Source: an uncultured Lachnospiraceae bacterium | Lineage (GTDB): Bacteria; Bacillota; Clostridia; Lachnospirales; Lachnospiraceae | DNA: 64,000 bases | Assembly: GCA_947644545.1 (NCBI GenBank) | Contig: CANRZW010000007.1 | Coordinates: 57,489-121,488, forward strand | Direction: 5' to 3' | In this document: positions 38,357 through 47,830 of the stretch, in pieces | Position numbering within the stretch: position 1 is the first letter of the stretch | Layout of the letters: each line of letters starts with the position of its first letter | Translations under genes and position numbers: made by a program | The notes under the pieces: generated by a model | What the model saw: the letters and a program-made list of their open reading frames with translations, nothing else | What the model was told of the DNA's origin: nothing | Database searches by the model: none

Positions 38357-40995
38357 GGAAAAAAACTCAGACCCTCCTTCTTTGCAAATTCGGCAAAGGC
38401 TTCCGCAATCCCATCCTGACTGTACATATGATTGGGATTCGGATTGTCAAGATCCGGATCATGATTAAAAAGATCATGTTTGACAAAAATATGTCCATGC
38501 GTATCTTTCACCCGTTCCGTTCTTTCCGTCACCTCTTCTGCCACAAGATAATATTTCTGAATCCGTTTATCCAGTGCCTCATATTCTTCCAGTGAGATTA
38601 GCGGATTTCTATTTTGGCCGATAACCGGCATCTCTTTGTAAAGCACCGCATCCTCATCTGACAATGCAAGAAATTCTTTCATCGACAATTCCGGAGGATA
38701 CTTGCCGGAATCTGATTTTCTTTTCCATACAAACTTACTGTTCTTCAGAATCCATTTCCGGTGTGAATCTAATTGCCCATACTTTGCAATAAATAAGTCC
38801 TTGATAAAATCTTCGGAACCGTTTTCCGCCACATGACTTTCTACCTTCTTCGATTCCATTATTTTCTTCTTATAATCGCCCTTTTTGTCCGTTGCGGCAT
38901 ATTCCTTCTCTGTAATCCGCTGTCCGTCGGATTTTCTGATATAGACCTCTTCCGTGATATACTGATAACTCGTCCATGTCACATAGGTTTCCGTTACATA
39001 GATCTTATCTCCCGAATTATCTTTGCTCGGTTCCTGCATCGTGGCAAAGAAAATAGGATAATCAATTTTACCGTTTTCATCAGGCTGCGGCTTCGGGCAG
39101 ATGTCAGGAAATTCATCATTAGCCTTCGTCCATTTTTGAACAAAAAGAACACTTGTCTTGGTTCCCGTATGGGGCTTAAACACATTGGCATGCAGGCCAA
39201 CAACGGCAAGAATCCGACATCTTTCTGAGATATAATCCCGGATTATCTTATCCCCGGAATTATTAAAGCGGCCCTGGGGAAGAACAACCGCCATACGCCC
39301 GCCCGGTTTCAAAAACTTCAGATTCCTTTCGATGAAAAGAATGTCTCTGCCGATCTTATTCTGCAATTTGCCGTTCGCGTTATAGCCCAGATCATAATAT
39401 TCAATCTGCTCCCTGTTATCCAGATCACCGGCAAAAGGCGGATTTGCCATAAGAACATCGAAGGAAAACGCGCCATACTTATCCTTATCCTTTTTTGCAC
39501 CCGGCTTAACGCTCAAATTCTCAAGCCGTCTAAACCCTTCGTTGTATTTCGCAGTCCATTTCCTGTCACTGATATAAGCCTTCGTCCAGTTCGGATAGTC
39601 AAGAGAATTCAGTTCCAGTACATTTGTGTGTCCATCCCCGGCTATAATATTCAACATCCTGCCTACGCGGACGCTTTTCTCACTAAAATCAATTCCAAAT
39701 ACATTATTCCGTACATAGGCAAGTTCTGCCTGCGTTCTTTTTCTGGTTGTAAAAAGATTGAAAGCCGCAGGATTAAGCTGTTTCCAGACATGAAAAATCG
39801 TATGCATGGGAAAACCGCAGCTCCCCGCCGCAGTATCGACCATCTTCTCATGCGGTTTTGGATTCAGCATTTTGACACACATATCTATCACATATCTCGG
39901 TGTAAAATACTGTCCCATTCCTTCCTTTTGATTCTGATTGACCAGATGCTCAAAGGCGTCGTCCACAACCTCAAGGTTGGAATTGAAGAGCTTGACATCC
40001 TGCAGCTCCTTCACACATGATTTGACAGTTGCTTTCTGCATGTCAAGTACGGCATCGTCCGCAAAGACACCCGGCCACATCGTCTTAGCCTCGTTGAATA
40101 ACCCGGACAGCCTGTTAAAGATGTCATCCGGCGAATCGTTATCCTTCGCCCGAAACATCATCACACGGAATCCCGTATCGTCTATTTCCTTTAACTCCTT
40201 ATGATTTCTGTTTCTCTCAAAGGCAATCGTATCGGCATCATCACTGGAAAGCACTTCATCATACAGCTTGATAAAGATCAGCTTGAATATTTCTTCAAAC
40301 GCCTTATCACTGGAATCATTTGCGCCAAATCTCTGCTCGACTTTTAATATGATATCCTTGAGCGCTTCCGTCTGCAGCCGGTCTCTCAACATCAGCTGCT
40401 TGACGGTAACCCTCTGCTTTTCCTTCCACTCATCTATATCCTCTCCGTTATACGGAAACGTGTCTATTGCAAGTTCCTCATCAAAGTTCGGCGCGCTATA
40501 GAATTTCTGCAGATTATCGCCATTCACAATTACCCCTATTTTAGGCTGTAAAGCTCTGCAGTATGATTGCATTTGTTGAAATGCCGTCGCCGCTTCTCCC
40601 TCATGGGAAGCATTCTCATCCTTCACCTCAGGACGTTTCACCTCAATAACGATGTCGATCTTACTCTTATTCTCCTTATTCGTGACAGCGATATCGGCTC
40701 TTTTGCGGCGCACATGCTCCCTGCCGGCATAGTAAACATACGGCTCAAACACAAGCTGCTCCTTCTCATAGTTATATTTCTCTAACAGCATACGGGCATA
40801 ATGTTGTCTTATAATCTCTTCCGGCGTCAACTCAAAAAAGTCACCGTCACTATTCTTTCCGCGGACAATGCATTCCACTCCCGGCTTTCCATCTATTCGG
40901 ACTTTTATTCTACTGTTAATCCAGTCTATATCCTCCCTGGAAAATCTTGAGATATGTTCGTATTCCTCTCTCTTTAGAATCTCTTTGATCGTCAT
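38353..40995 (-). CDS. N6-adenine DNA methylase with N-terminal HsdR-N-like nuclease domain
   Basis: KRADIAVTNKENKSKIDIVIEVKRPE at N-term; DTAAGSCGFPMHT and LMANPPFAGD methylase motifs. Confidence 0.85.
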   Translation of the reverse strand: MTIKEILKREEYEHISRFSREDIDWINSRIKVRIDGKPGVECIVRGKNSDGDFFELTPEEIIRQHYARMLLEKYNYEKEQLVFEPYVYYAGREHVRRKRADIAVTNKENKSKIDIVIEVKRPEVKDENASHEGEAATAFQQMQSYCRALQPKIGVIVNGDNLQKFYSAPNFDEELAIDTFPYNGEDIDEWKEKQRVTVKQLMLRDRLQTEALKDIILKVEQRFGANDSSDKAFEEIFKLIFIKLYDEVLSSDDADTIAFERNRNHKELKEIDDTGFRVMMFRAKDNDSPDDIFNRLSGLFNEAKTMWPGVFADDAVLDMQKATVKSCVKELQDVKLFNSNLEVVDDAFEHLVNQNQKEGMGQYFTPRYVIDMCVKMLNPKPHEKMVDTAAGSCGFPMHTIFHVWKQLNPAAFNLFTTRKRTQAELAYVRNNVFGIDFSEKSVRVGRMLNIIAGDGHTNVLELNSLDYPNWTKAYISDRKWTAKYNEGFRRLENLSVKPGAKKDKDKYGAFSFDVLMANPPFAGDLDNREQIEYYDLGYNANGKLQNKIGRDILFIERNLKFLKPGGRMAVVLPQGRFNNSGDKIIRDYISERCRILAVVGLHANVFKPHTGTKTSVLFVQKWTKANDEFPDICPKPQPDENGKIDYPIFFATMQEPSKDNSGDKIYVTETYVTWTSYQYITEEVYIRKSDGQRITEKEYAATDKKGDYKKKIMESKKVESHVAENGSEDFIKDLFIAKYGQLDSHRKWILKNSKFVWKRKSDSGKYPPELSMKEFLALSDEDAVLYKEMPVIGQNRNPLISLEEYEALDKRIQKYYLVAEEVTERTERVKDTHGHIFVKHDLFNHDPDLDNPNPNHMYSQDGIAEAFAEFAKKEGLSFFP

Positions 40996-41059
40996 ATGTT
41001 TTCTCCAAATTAATGATAAGTTTATCCTGTTCTATCGTATGCCGCCGCATGAAATCACA

Positions 41060-41346
41060 ACAAGCAGATGCCTATGAACGTCCCACTGCACCAAGCACCG
41101 CGATCAGCACCACCACGCCGATCACTAGCGCATGTTTCTTCCAGGTCAGACGCAGGTACCCGGCGTATTCTTCTGCAGATTTCCTACCGTCGGCCAGATA
41201 GCAAGATAGCCATACAGCAGAACCGAAAATAAGATGGATAACAGATTCGACGGTTTGACTCCTTCATGTCTGATCACTCTGATTCCTTCCACAAAAAACA
41301 CAAGAATCAGAACCGCCGGAAAGGCAACCAGACATCCCACTGCCAC
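41060..41346 (-). pseudogene. Probable YdcF-family remnant with internal deletion and frameshift
   Basis: GTG start after AGGAGG: MAVGCLVAFPAVLILVFFVEGIRVIRHEGVKPSNLLSILF; +1 frame continues AEEYAGYLRLTWKKHALVIGVVVLIAVLGAVGRS*. Confidence 0.5.
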
Positions 41347-41382
41347 ATGGCTGGCTCCTCCTATCCACCTGCGTAAAATTCC

Positions 41383-42684
41383 CTATATGGCAAAAAACGC
41401 CCGCGCAAACCGCTCCAACGCCGCCTGGTCCTTCGCTCCCATCATCTCGCAGGAAGAATGCATTGCCAGCAGACCCACGCCCAGATCCGCCGTCTTCATG
41501 GGCAAATGCGAGGAAATGATGGAGCCGATCGTCCCGCCGCCTCTTGTGTTGGAATGCTTCACAAAACGCTGATAAGGAATCTCCTTCTCTTCGCAGAGCG
41601 CCATCACTGCGCCAAGGATTTCCGGATCCCAGGAATAGCTCTGGTTGCTGGCCGTCTTTAACACAAATCCCTGATTGAGTACCGGGTAATTGGTAATATC
41701 CTGACTTCCCGGATAGTTCGGATGGTAAGCGTGGGCAACATCTACAGAGAGCATCATGCCGTCTGTGATATCCGCCATGCAGTCTACCGCGCTTTTACCA
41801 AAAGCCTGCCATATTTTCTGGATGATAACGGCCGGCAGCTGGGAATCCGCCCCCTGCTTGCTGAGACTGCCGATCTCCTCATTATCAAAAAGACATACCA
41901 GATTGACGCGATCGGCATTATCGCTTCCAATCAGGCCATGCACCAGCGCACAGACGGAAGTAATATCGTCAAGCCGCGGCGCGCAGATAAACTCACCCGT
42001 GATACCTGCCTGATAAGGCTGCTCGGTATTGTAGACACACAGGTCATAATCCAGAATGTCCTCTTTCTTAAGATCGAATCTCTCTGCCAGCAATTCCGTA
42101 AATGTGGTTTCCTTGTTCAATTCCTCTCCTATAGTGCCAAGCAGCGGCAAAAGATGTTTCTGGTTATCGATAGGTACACCCTTCTCATTCACTTCCCGGT
42201 TCATATGCACTGCCAGATTCGGCAGATACAGCACCGGTTCCTTGAAATCTACCAAATGGCTTACCGGCCTGTCGTAACGCTCCCCGCGGGTCACCACCTT
42301 GCCGGCCAGGGAAAGCGGCCTGTCAAAGAACGTATTCAGGATCGGTCCGCCATACACCTCCGTATTTAACTGCATATATCCCTGGGTGAAAATCTCCGGC
42401 CTTGGCTTAATCTTGATCGCCGGGAAATCCGTATGGGCGCCGCCGATGTGAATCCCGTTCGCCAGCTCACACGCACTGCCGATCGTAAACGCATAGAGCG
42501 TCGTACCAAAGGGCATACAGAAGTAACGCCCGCCCTTTTCCAGCTTCCACGTCTCTTTCAACGCCAGCTCCTCGAATCCTACCTCCAAAAGAAGCTGCCG
42601 GCTGTGGGCAGCTACATGATAGGCCGATACGCCGGCGCTCAGATACGAAAATAAGTTTGTGACTTCCTTTGACAGTTGCTGCAT
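41383..42684 (-). CDS. apeB: M18 family aminopeptidase
   Basis: HIGGAHTDFPAIKIKPRPE, APRLDDITSVCALVHGL, FDNEEIGSLSKQGADS, SVDVAHAYHPNYP. Confidence 0.92.
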   Translation of the reverse strand: MQQLSKEVTNLFSYLSAGVSAYHVAAHSRQLLLEVGFEELALKETWKLEKGGRYFCMPFGTTLYAFTIGSACELANGIHIGGAHTDFPAIKIKPRPEIFTQGYMQLNTEVYGGPILNTFFDRPLSLAGKVVTRGERYDRPVSHLVDFKEPVLYLPNLAVHMNREVNEKGVPIDNQKHLLPLLGTIGEELNKETTFTELLAERFDLKKEDILDYDLCVYNTEQPYQAGITGEFICAPRLDDITSVCALVHGLIGSDNADRVNLVCLFDNEEIGSLSKQGADSQLPAVIIQKIWQAFGKSAVDCMADITDGMMLSVDVAHAYHPNYPGSQDITNYPVLNQGFVLKTASNQSYSWDPEILGAVMALCEEKEIPYQRFVKHSNTRGGGTIGSIISSHLPMKTADLGVGLLAMHSSCEMMGAKDQAALERFARAFFAI

Positions 42685-42749
42685 TGTATAAACTCCCTTC
42701 TATTTCATCATTACATATTTATTTTCCTGCATTAGCATACCTTATTCTT

Positions 42750-43904
42750 CTACTCCATCTTAAGCCCCAGACACTTTGCCCTTTTACAGAAACTTTGATA
42801 CTGCCTGTCCGTGATAAAATCTGCTCTGGTAATGGGAGCCGTAAAGTGAAAATCCACCTTCTCCATCGCTTTCTTCGCCGCCTGCCTGATCGTCATCTCC
42901 CCAAACTGGTAAGGCGCATCCATATCCCGCATAAAGTCAATATCGAAAGCGTTGTTATGGTCAAACAACGGATGACAGCCCAGAATCTCCATCGTCTCCG
43001 TGTCATAATAGAAGCCCCAGTTCTGCCCATGCCTGTCACGGTTGCTGATCAGGAAATCCACGATCCACATTTTGTAAATGCTCTCCCCGTCAATCTCCAT
43101 CATCCGGACATCCGCATCGATACCGTTGACATTGCAGTAAGAGATAAATTCCATCCCGGTCAGGACAGCCTCCCTCTCCGTCGTCATACAGGGACACATA
43201 CACACATACTGATCCTCATCCTGCCCGGCTTCGTAATGCACATGCTCCACATTCATCTTATCCAGAAGGTTGGAGCACATCACCTCAATCCGGGACTCCG
43301 TACTGCCGTTTGCCCCCAGCTTATACAACCACAAGTTGCCGTCCTCATGCCGCCTCCACGCCTTGGCATAGGCGCCGTTTGTCGTCAGCTCCGGCGTCAC
43401 CGGAGATCCCTGAAATGTCAGGGACTTCCCGTGCAGCGCCACCTGCGCGACGATCTCGTTGAGCGGATTGCGCTTCACGTCCACACTGCTCCAGCTGATC
43501 TCCCCGTCATCATCGAACTTCAGCCAATACGGATCCAGCGCGGAAACCGCCCGACATACCATGGCAATCTTCATATGCTGCTCGGCCGTCCCGGTCTGTT
43601 CAAAGTGGAACAGGTTATAGATCCACTTGGCATTGGCCCGGCTAAGCAGCAACACCCGCCCCGTCAGCCAGCTGACTACCGCCTCCTCATTCTTACGGAC
43701 GGCAAGCAGGGACTGCGACATATCATAAGCGGTCTTAATGGTGTCCGGAGACGGTATCTTCTGCAGTTTTCCCTTGATCGGATAGGGCAGATATTTTTCA
43801 TTTAACACTTCATAGCACAGCGTATCAAAATCAACCCGCAGGACTGCGGTATCCTTCATCATGATCGTAAACGCCTTGATCCCCTCCACAGAAAATCCCT
43901 CCAC
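42750..43904 (-). CDS. HipA-like kinase-fold protein
   Basis: DFLISNRDRHGQNWGFYYD and PLFDHNNAFD kinase-like catalytic motifs. Confidence 0.65.
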   Translation of the reverse strand: MEGFSVEGIKAFTIMMKDTAVLRVDFDTLCYEVLNEKYLPYPIKGKLQKIPSPDTIKTAYDMSQSLLAVRKNEEAVVSWLTGRVLLLSRANAKWIYNLFHFEQTGTAEQHMKIAMVCRAVSALDPYWLKFDDDGEISWSSVDVKRNPLNEIVAQVALHGKSLTFQGSPVTPELTTNGAYAKAWRRHEDGNLWLYKLGANGSTESRIEVMCSNLLDKMNVEHVHYEAGQDEDQYVCMCPCMTTEREAVLTGMEFISYCNVNGIDADVRMMEIDGESIYKMWIVDFLISNRDRHGQNWGFYYDTETMEILGCHPLFDHNNAFDIDFMRDMDAPYQFGEMTIRQAAKKAMEKVDFHFTAPITRADFITDRQYQSFCKRAKCLGLKME

Positions 43905-43937
43905 ATTTCCATTTCAAAATAGTTTTCCTGACTTCTA

Positions 43938-44375
43938 CTCATTTTCATGAAGCAAACGCCTGAACCAGCTGTCACTCAATTCGTGATGTCCAGATTGAGC
44001 ATTCCCATTGGAAAAAGAAACAAGTCTGACACGATCAGCCACTCGCTTAATCGCAATCTCCACGTTCTCTACTCCTACAAAATACATATCCACAAAATAT
44101 CCCAATGCTTTCGCTTTCTTGATCGTCTTCATCGTTCCGACTAAAGTTGTCTCCTGATTAAACGATATTCCCTGTTGCAGACAGCTATCTATCATTTACT
44201 TTGCATCAAACATAGCCTTAACCTGATTCTCCGGATTGCTCCAATCACCATATTCTCTCTTCAATATTTCGTCATAATTGATCCGTACCGTTCCCTCGGC
44301 AAGACTTTCATTCAAATGATATAGTGTAGATTTACCGGCTCCATTCACGCCTGCAAATATAATATACCTTTTCAT
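43938..44375 (-). pseudogene. Zeta-toxin-like P-loop kinase, interrupted by in-frame TAA and truncated
   Basis: MKRYIIFAGVNGAGKSTLYHLN...FDAK*MIDSCLQQGISFNQETTLVGTM in one frame; short C-terminus. Confidence 0.7.
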
Positions 44376-44476
44376 GCTAGAAGACCCCTTTTTCAATGAG
44401 TTCCCTTTGCTTTTCTGCCAAAAAGAAATTAGATATATGAACTGCAAATCTACGCTCTTTTTCCCCTGCTGTCAAC

Positions 44477-46165
44477 TTACCTTCCCCCGCCGATCAGCAC
44501 TTCCTTCCCGCAGAATGCAAATCCATACCTGCGGATACGCTCTGCCGGAATCCCCCGCTCCAGTAATTCCGCGGCATACCCTTTCTCTTCTATCTGCGCC
44601 AGTGCGGAAGCCACCGTGTCTTCCAGGTCTTTCTCTTTCCTTGGCTGGAAAACCTTGAATTCCAGAATAAAAGCGTCATCCCCGGCACGCTTCGGTTCCA
44701 GCATCACATCATATCTGCCGAAGCCGCTCTCCCGGTTGGATCTAAGCAGGTAGCGGTCCGATAAATCCACCATCAGCCCCAGAACAAATCCATGATAGAA
44801 CTTCTCCGGCTCTGTCCTTCCCGGATTCTTTCCCGTATCAAAATAACTGAAAGAGTCGAAAGCCACCCTGTTCATATACTCATTCATGGCATCCACGTCA
44901 TCCTGCAGGAGCGCTTTAATAAAGTCATTATAATCCCCGCTCCCGGATAACCAGTCCTGGATCATGATCTCAAACATCAGAGTGACTTCCCTGTTGGTCA
45001 GGGCCAGATCATAGTAGGTACGCCCTGTTTCTTCCATCAGCGTCGTACTCACCACCTTCAGATAGCCGCTGGCAAGTAACAGGCTCCAAACCGCATTCTT
45101 CTTCGCAGATAACTGGTTATAGACAATCTGCTCATCAATCTCCATACTGATCTTTCCGCCGTACAATAAATCCTCAAATGCCTGTTTGATATTCGCATCT
45201 CCTTCTCTGAGCAGCTTTCCCACCAGACTGTTGGAACTGGTGTTGGCCCAGTAAGCACCGACTTTCTTTTCATCAAGATAATTGATAATTGACCATGGGT
45301 TATAGATATCGCTCTTTTCTCCGAACGTAAAACCATCGTACCAGTCTTTGACCTTCTGCTTCTGATCCGACAGCCCATACTCCTCCAAAGCCGCAAAAAC
45401 TTCCTTCTCCGTAAATCCAAAGCATTCCTCATATTTCTCCGTGGCCGTTGTCACTACTTCAAGATTATTCAGATCAGAAAAATTTGACTCCTTACTGACT
45501 CCGGTAATCCCTGTCAGCATCGCCCGCTCCAGATAAGGATTTGTTTTAAACGCAGCATTAAACAGGCTTCTTATGAAAGCCACCATCTCTTCCCAATATC
45601 CGCTCACATACGCTTCCTGCATCGGCGTGTCATACTCATCCAGAAGAATGATCGCCTTTTTCCCATGATATTTGCAGAGGAAATCCGCCATTGCCCGCAG
45701 AGACGACGCCGCCGTGCTATCCGACATATCGGCGGTAACCTCCTGATAGAACGCCCGCTCTTTCTCATTGAGCAGATCACCCTTAAGCAGATACTCATTC
45801 TTGTTATACTGCTCTTCAATGATCCTGCAGATACTCCGTCTTGCCTCTCTGAAGGTATTCTCCTTGACCCGCGCGAAGCTGATGGAAAGCACCGGCCAGG
45901 TTCCCTGCATCTGCCGGTACTTTTCTTCCTGCCATATGGAAAGCCCTTCAAACAGCTCTCCGCGTCCGGCATACTTCACGGAAAAAAACTGCTCCAGCAT
46001 ACTCATATTCAGCGTCTTGCCAAACCGTCTCGGGCGCGTGATCAAGGTTACATCGTCCTCCGCCTCCCACCACTTTTTGATAAAATCGGTCTTGTCGATA
46101 TAGAAATTATTGTTTACTCTGATCCTCTCAAAGTCCTGTCCGCCGATCCGAATCGTTCTCGCCAT
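44477..46165 (-). CDS. AAA-ATPase-like / PD-(D/E)XK nuclease family protein
   Basis: NNFYIDKTDFIKKWWEAEDDVTLITRPRRFGKTLNMSML; C-term AFILEFKVFQPRKEKDLEDTVASALAQIEEKGYA. Confidence 0.88.
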   Translation of the reverse strand: MARTIRIGGQDFERIRVNNNFYIDKTDFIKKWWEAEDDVTLITRPRRFGKTLNMSMLEQFFSVKYAGRGELFEGLSIWQEEKYRQMQGTWPVLSISFARVKENTFREARRSICRIIEEQYNKNEYLLKGDLLNEKERAFYQEVTADMSDSTAASSLRAMADFLCKYHGKKAIILLDEYDTPMQEAYVSGYWEEMVAFIRSLFNAAFKTNPYLERAMLTGITGVSKESNFSDLNNLEVVTTATEKYEECFGFTEKEVFAALEEYGLSDQKQKVKDWYDGFTFGEKSDIYNPWSIINYLDEKKVGAYWANTSSNSLVGKLLREGDANIKQAFEDLLYGGKISMEIDEQIVYNQLSAKKNAVWSLLLASGYLKVVSTTLMEETGRTYYDLALTNREVTLMFEIMIQDWLSGSGDYNDFIKALLQDDVDAMNEYMNRVAFDSFSYFDTGKNPGRTEPEKFYHGFVLGLMVDLSDRYLLRSNRESGFGRYDVMLEPKRAGDDAFILEFKVFQPRKEKDLEDTVASALAQIEEKGYAAELLERGIPAERIRRYGFAFCGKEVLIGGGR

Positions 46166-46167
46166 AT

Positions 46168-47727
46168 TCAATCTCCCTCTGACAATCTTTCGATCAGACA
46201 CTGATGCTTTTTCTCTTTTCTGGAATAACTGATTCCGACGAGCAGTACCTCTTTGTATTCTTCCGTTCTCTGCATATAGTTCTTCTGCTTTATCTGTCTT
46301 ATCGCGTTATCTGCAGTATCATCGACCTTTAATTCAAGAATGATCGCCGGCTTCCCGCACTTTTTGGGCAAAAATATAAAGTCGCAGTAGCCTTTCCCGC
46401 TTTTTGCTTCTCTTTCCACCCGGTAGTCTCTCCGCGCATACAGATAGCACAGAGTGATCACACAGGACAATGCATTCTCGTCATTATATTCCAAAAACGG
46501 TATCTCTCTGTCATGTACGCTTTCCAAAACAGCCGCAACTTTATTCGCATCAGCCGCCAGAGTTGCCGCCAGCATTTCTTTGGAGCTGTCCACGATCTGC
46601 TTGACTGCTCCCATGCTTTCCCGCGCTAATACTCCCTGATATTTTTCCATCAGTTCATGATTCGGGATGCTCAAAAATCCGTCATGATACAGGAGAAAAC
46701 CATATACTACCATAGCTGACAGAATCTCGTCCCTGCTGTTCATCTCCTGTTCAATGACGCTGTAACCAGTCAGATCAGCCTCGACCGGCAGGCCTGAGAC
46801 CATGCGGACAATGTCCTCCCGCACTTCATCCACGTTATGCTCCACACAATCCGCAACTTCATTCATGGGGCCTGTCTCTGTCCAATAATTCTGACAATGC
46901 CCGTCAGTCAGCGCCCTGTTGACGGACAGCGGGTTAAATAAATGCCTGCCGTCGCCCATACGGTAACCGTCATACCACCATTCCAGATCTTCATAGCTGA
47001 TATTCTGATATCTGCCGCACAGTTCCCTTACCTCGTCTTCCGTCAGTCCGAACTGCTCCTCAAAGGTGCGGTCATTCATGAAATTGTATTCCCAGAATAC
47101 ATTCAGTTCCGACCCGCTGGAATATTTGGCGATCGGAAGCACGCCCGTCATATATGCCAGATCTACATACGGTTTATCCTTCAACAAGGCTTTCAAAAAC
47201 TTCATAAAATGAATCTTATCTTCACTGGCGATATAATTTTCATAAAAAATGGAATCCCACTCATCAAGAATAAAAATAAACGAGTCACCTGTGGCCTGCA
47301 GCATTTCACTGACTCCGGTAAACTCTCTTCCTGCCAGTGCAGGATACGTTTCAAGCAGATCTTCCTGCAGTTTTCTGACAATGCTTTTTATATAAACATG
47401 ATATTGATCGCAAAAATCGGGCATGCTGCTGAAATCAATATGTATCACATTATACCTATTGATATGGCTTTCAAAGTCCTTTGAACCGGCAATTTTTAAT
47501 TTTGCAAAAAGAGTATGCGTATCATATCCTTTTGTGTAATACGCCCCCAGCATATTGGCATTCACCGTCTTGCCAAACCGGCGCGGCCTGGTGATACAGA
47601 TATACTTACTGTTTGTCCGGATCATAGGCGATATTTTCTCGATCAGCATACTCTTATCCACATAAATCTCACTGTTCAGTGTATCCTGGAACAATATGAT
47701 CTGTGCATTCGTATTCAAATAATACAT
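46168..47727 (-). CDS. AAA-ATPase-like / PD-(D/E)XK nuclease family protein
   Basis: EIYVDKSMLIEKISPMI...CITRPRRFGKTVNANML; C-term CDFIFLPKKCGKPAIILELKVDDTADNAIRQIKQKNY. Confidence 0.88.
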   Translation of the reverse strand: MYYLNTNAQIILFQDTLNSEIYVDKSMLIEKISPMIRTNSKYICITRPRRFGKTVNANMLGAYYTKGYDTHTLFAKLKIAGSKDFESHINRYNVIHIDFSSMPDFCDQYHVYIKSIVRKLQEDLLETYPALAGREFTGVSEMLQATGDSFIFILDEWDSIFYENYIASEDKIHFMKFLKALLKDKPYVDLAYMTGVLPIAKYSSGSELNVFWEYNFMNDRTFEEQFGLTEDEVRELCGRYQNISYEDLEWWYDGYRMGDGRHLFNPLSVNRALTDGHCQNYWTETGPMNEVADCVEHNVDEVREDIVRMVSGLPVEADLTGYSVIEQEMNSRDEILSAMVVYGFLLYHDGFLSIPNHELMEKYQGVLARESMGAVKQIVDSSKEMLAATLAADANKVAAVLESVHDREIPFLEYNDENALSCVITLCYLYARRDYRVEREAKSGKGYCDFIFLPKKCGKPAIILELKVDDTADNAIRQIKQKNYMQRTEEYKEVLLVGISYSRKEKKHQCLIERLSEGD

Positions 47728-47830
47728 GCCTCTTCCTCCATAGACTCTTCCACCATAGACTTTTCCTTATGGCGTTTCCTATAGTATACACAAAAAGAGG
47801 CCAGGCCACAACAGGCCGCCGTATGTTATA

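Noticed and set aside
36911-40995. Classical Type I hsdRMS operon
   Set aside because: No helicase-containing hsdR found in the window; the nuclease-like domain is in the methylase protein instead.
42669-43805. Plus-strand 378-aa ORF opposite the HipA-like gene
   Set aside because: Composition (H, R, L, P rich) is typical of antisense frames; the opposite strand has catalytic motifs.
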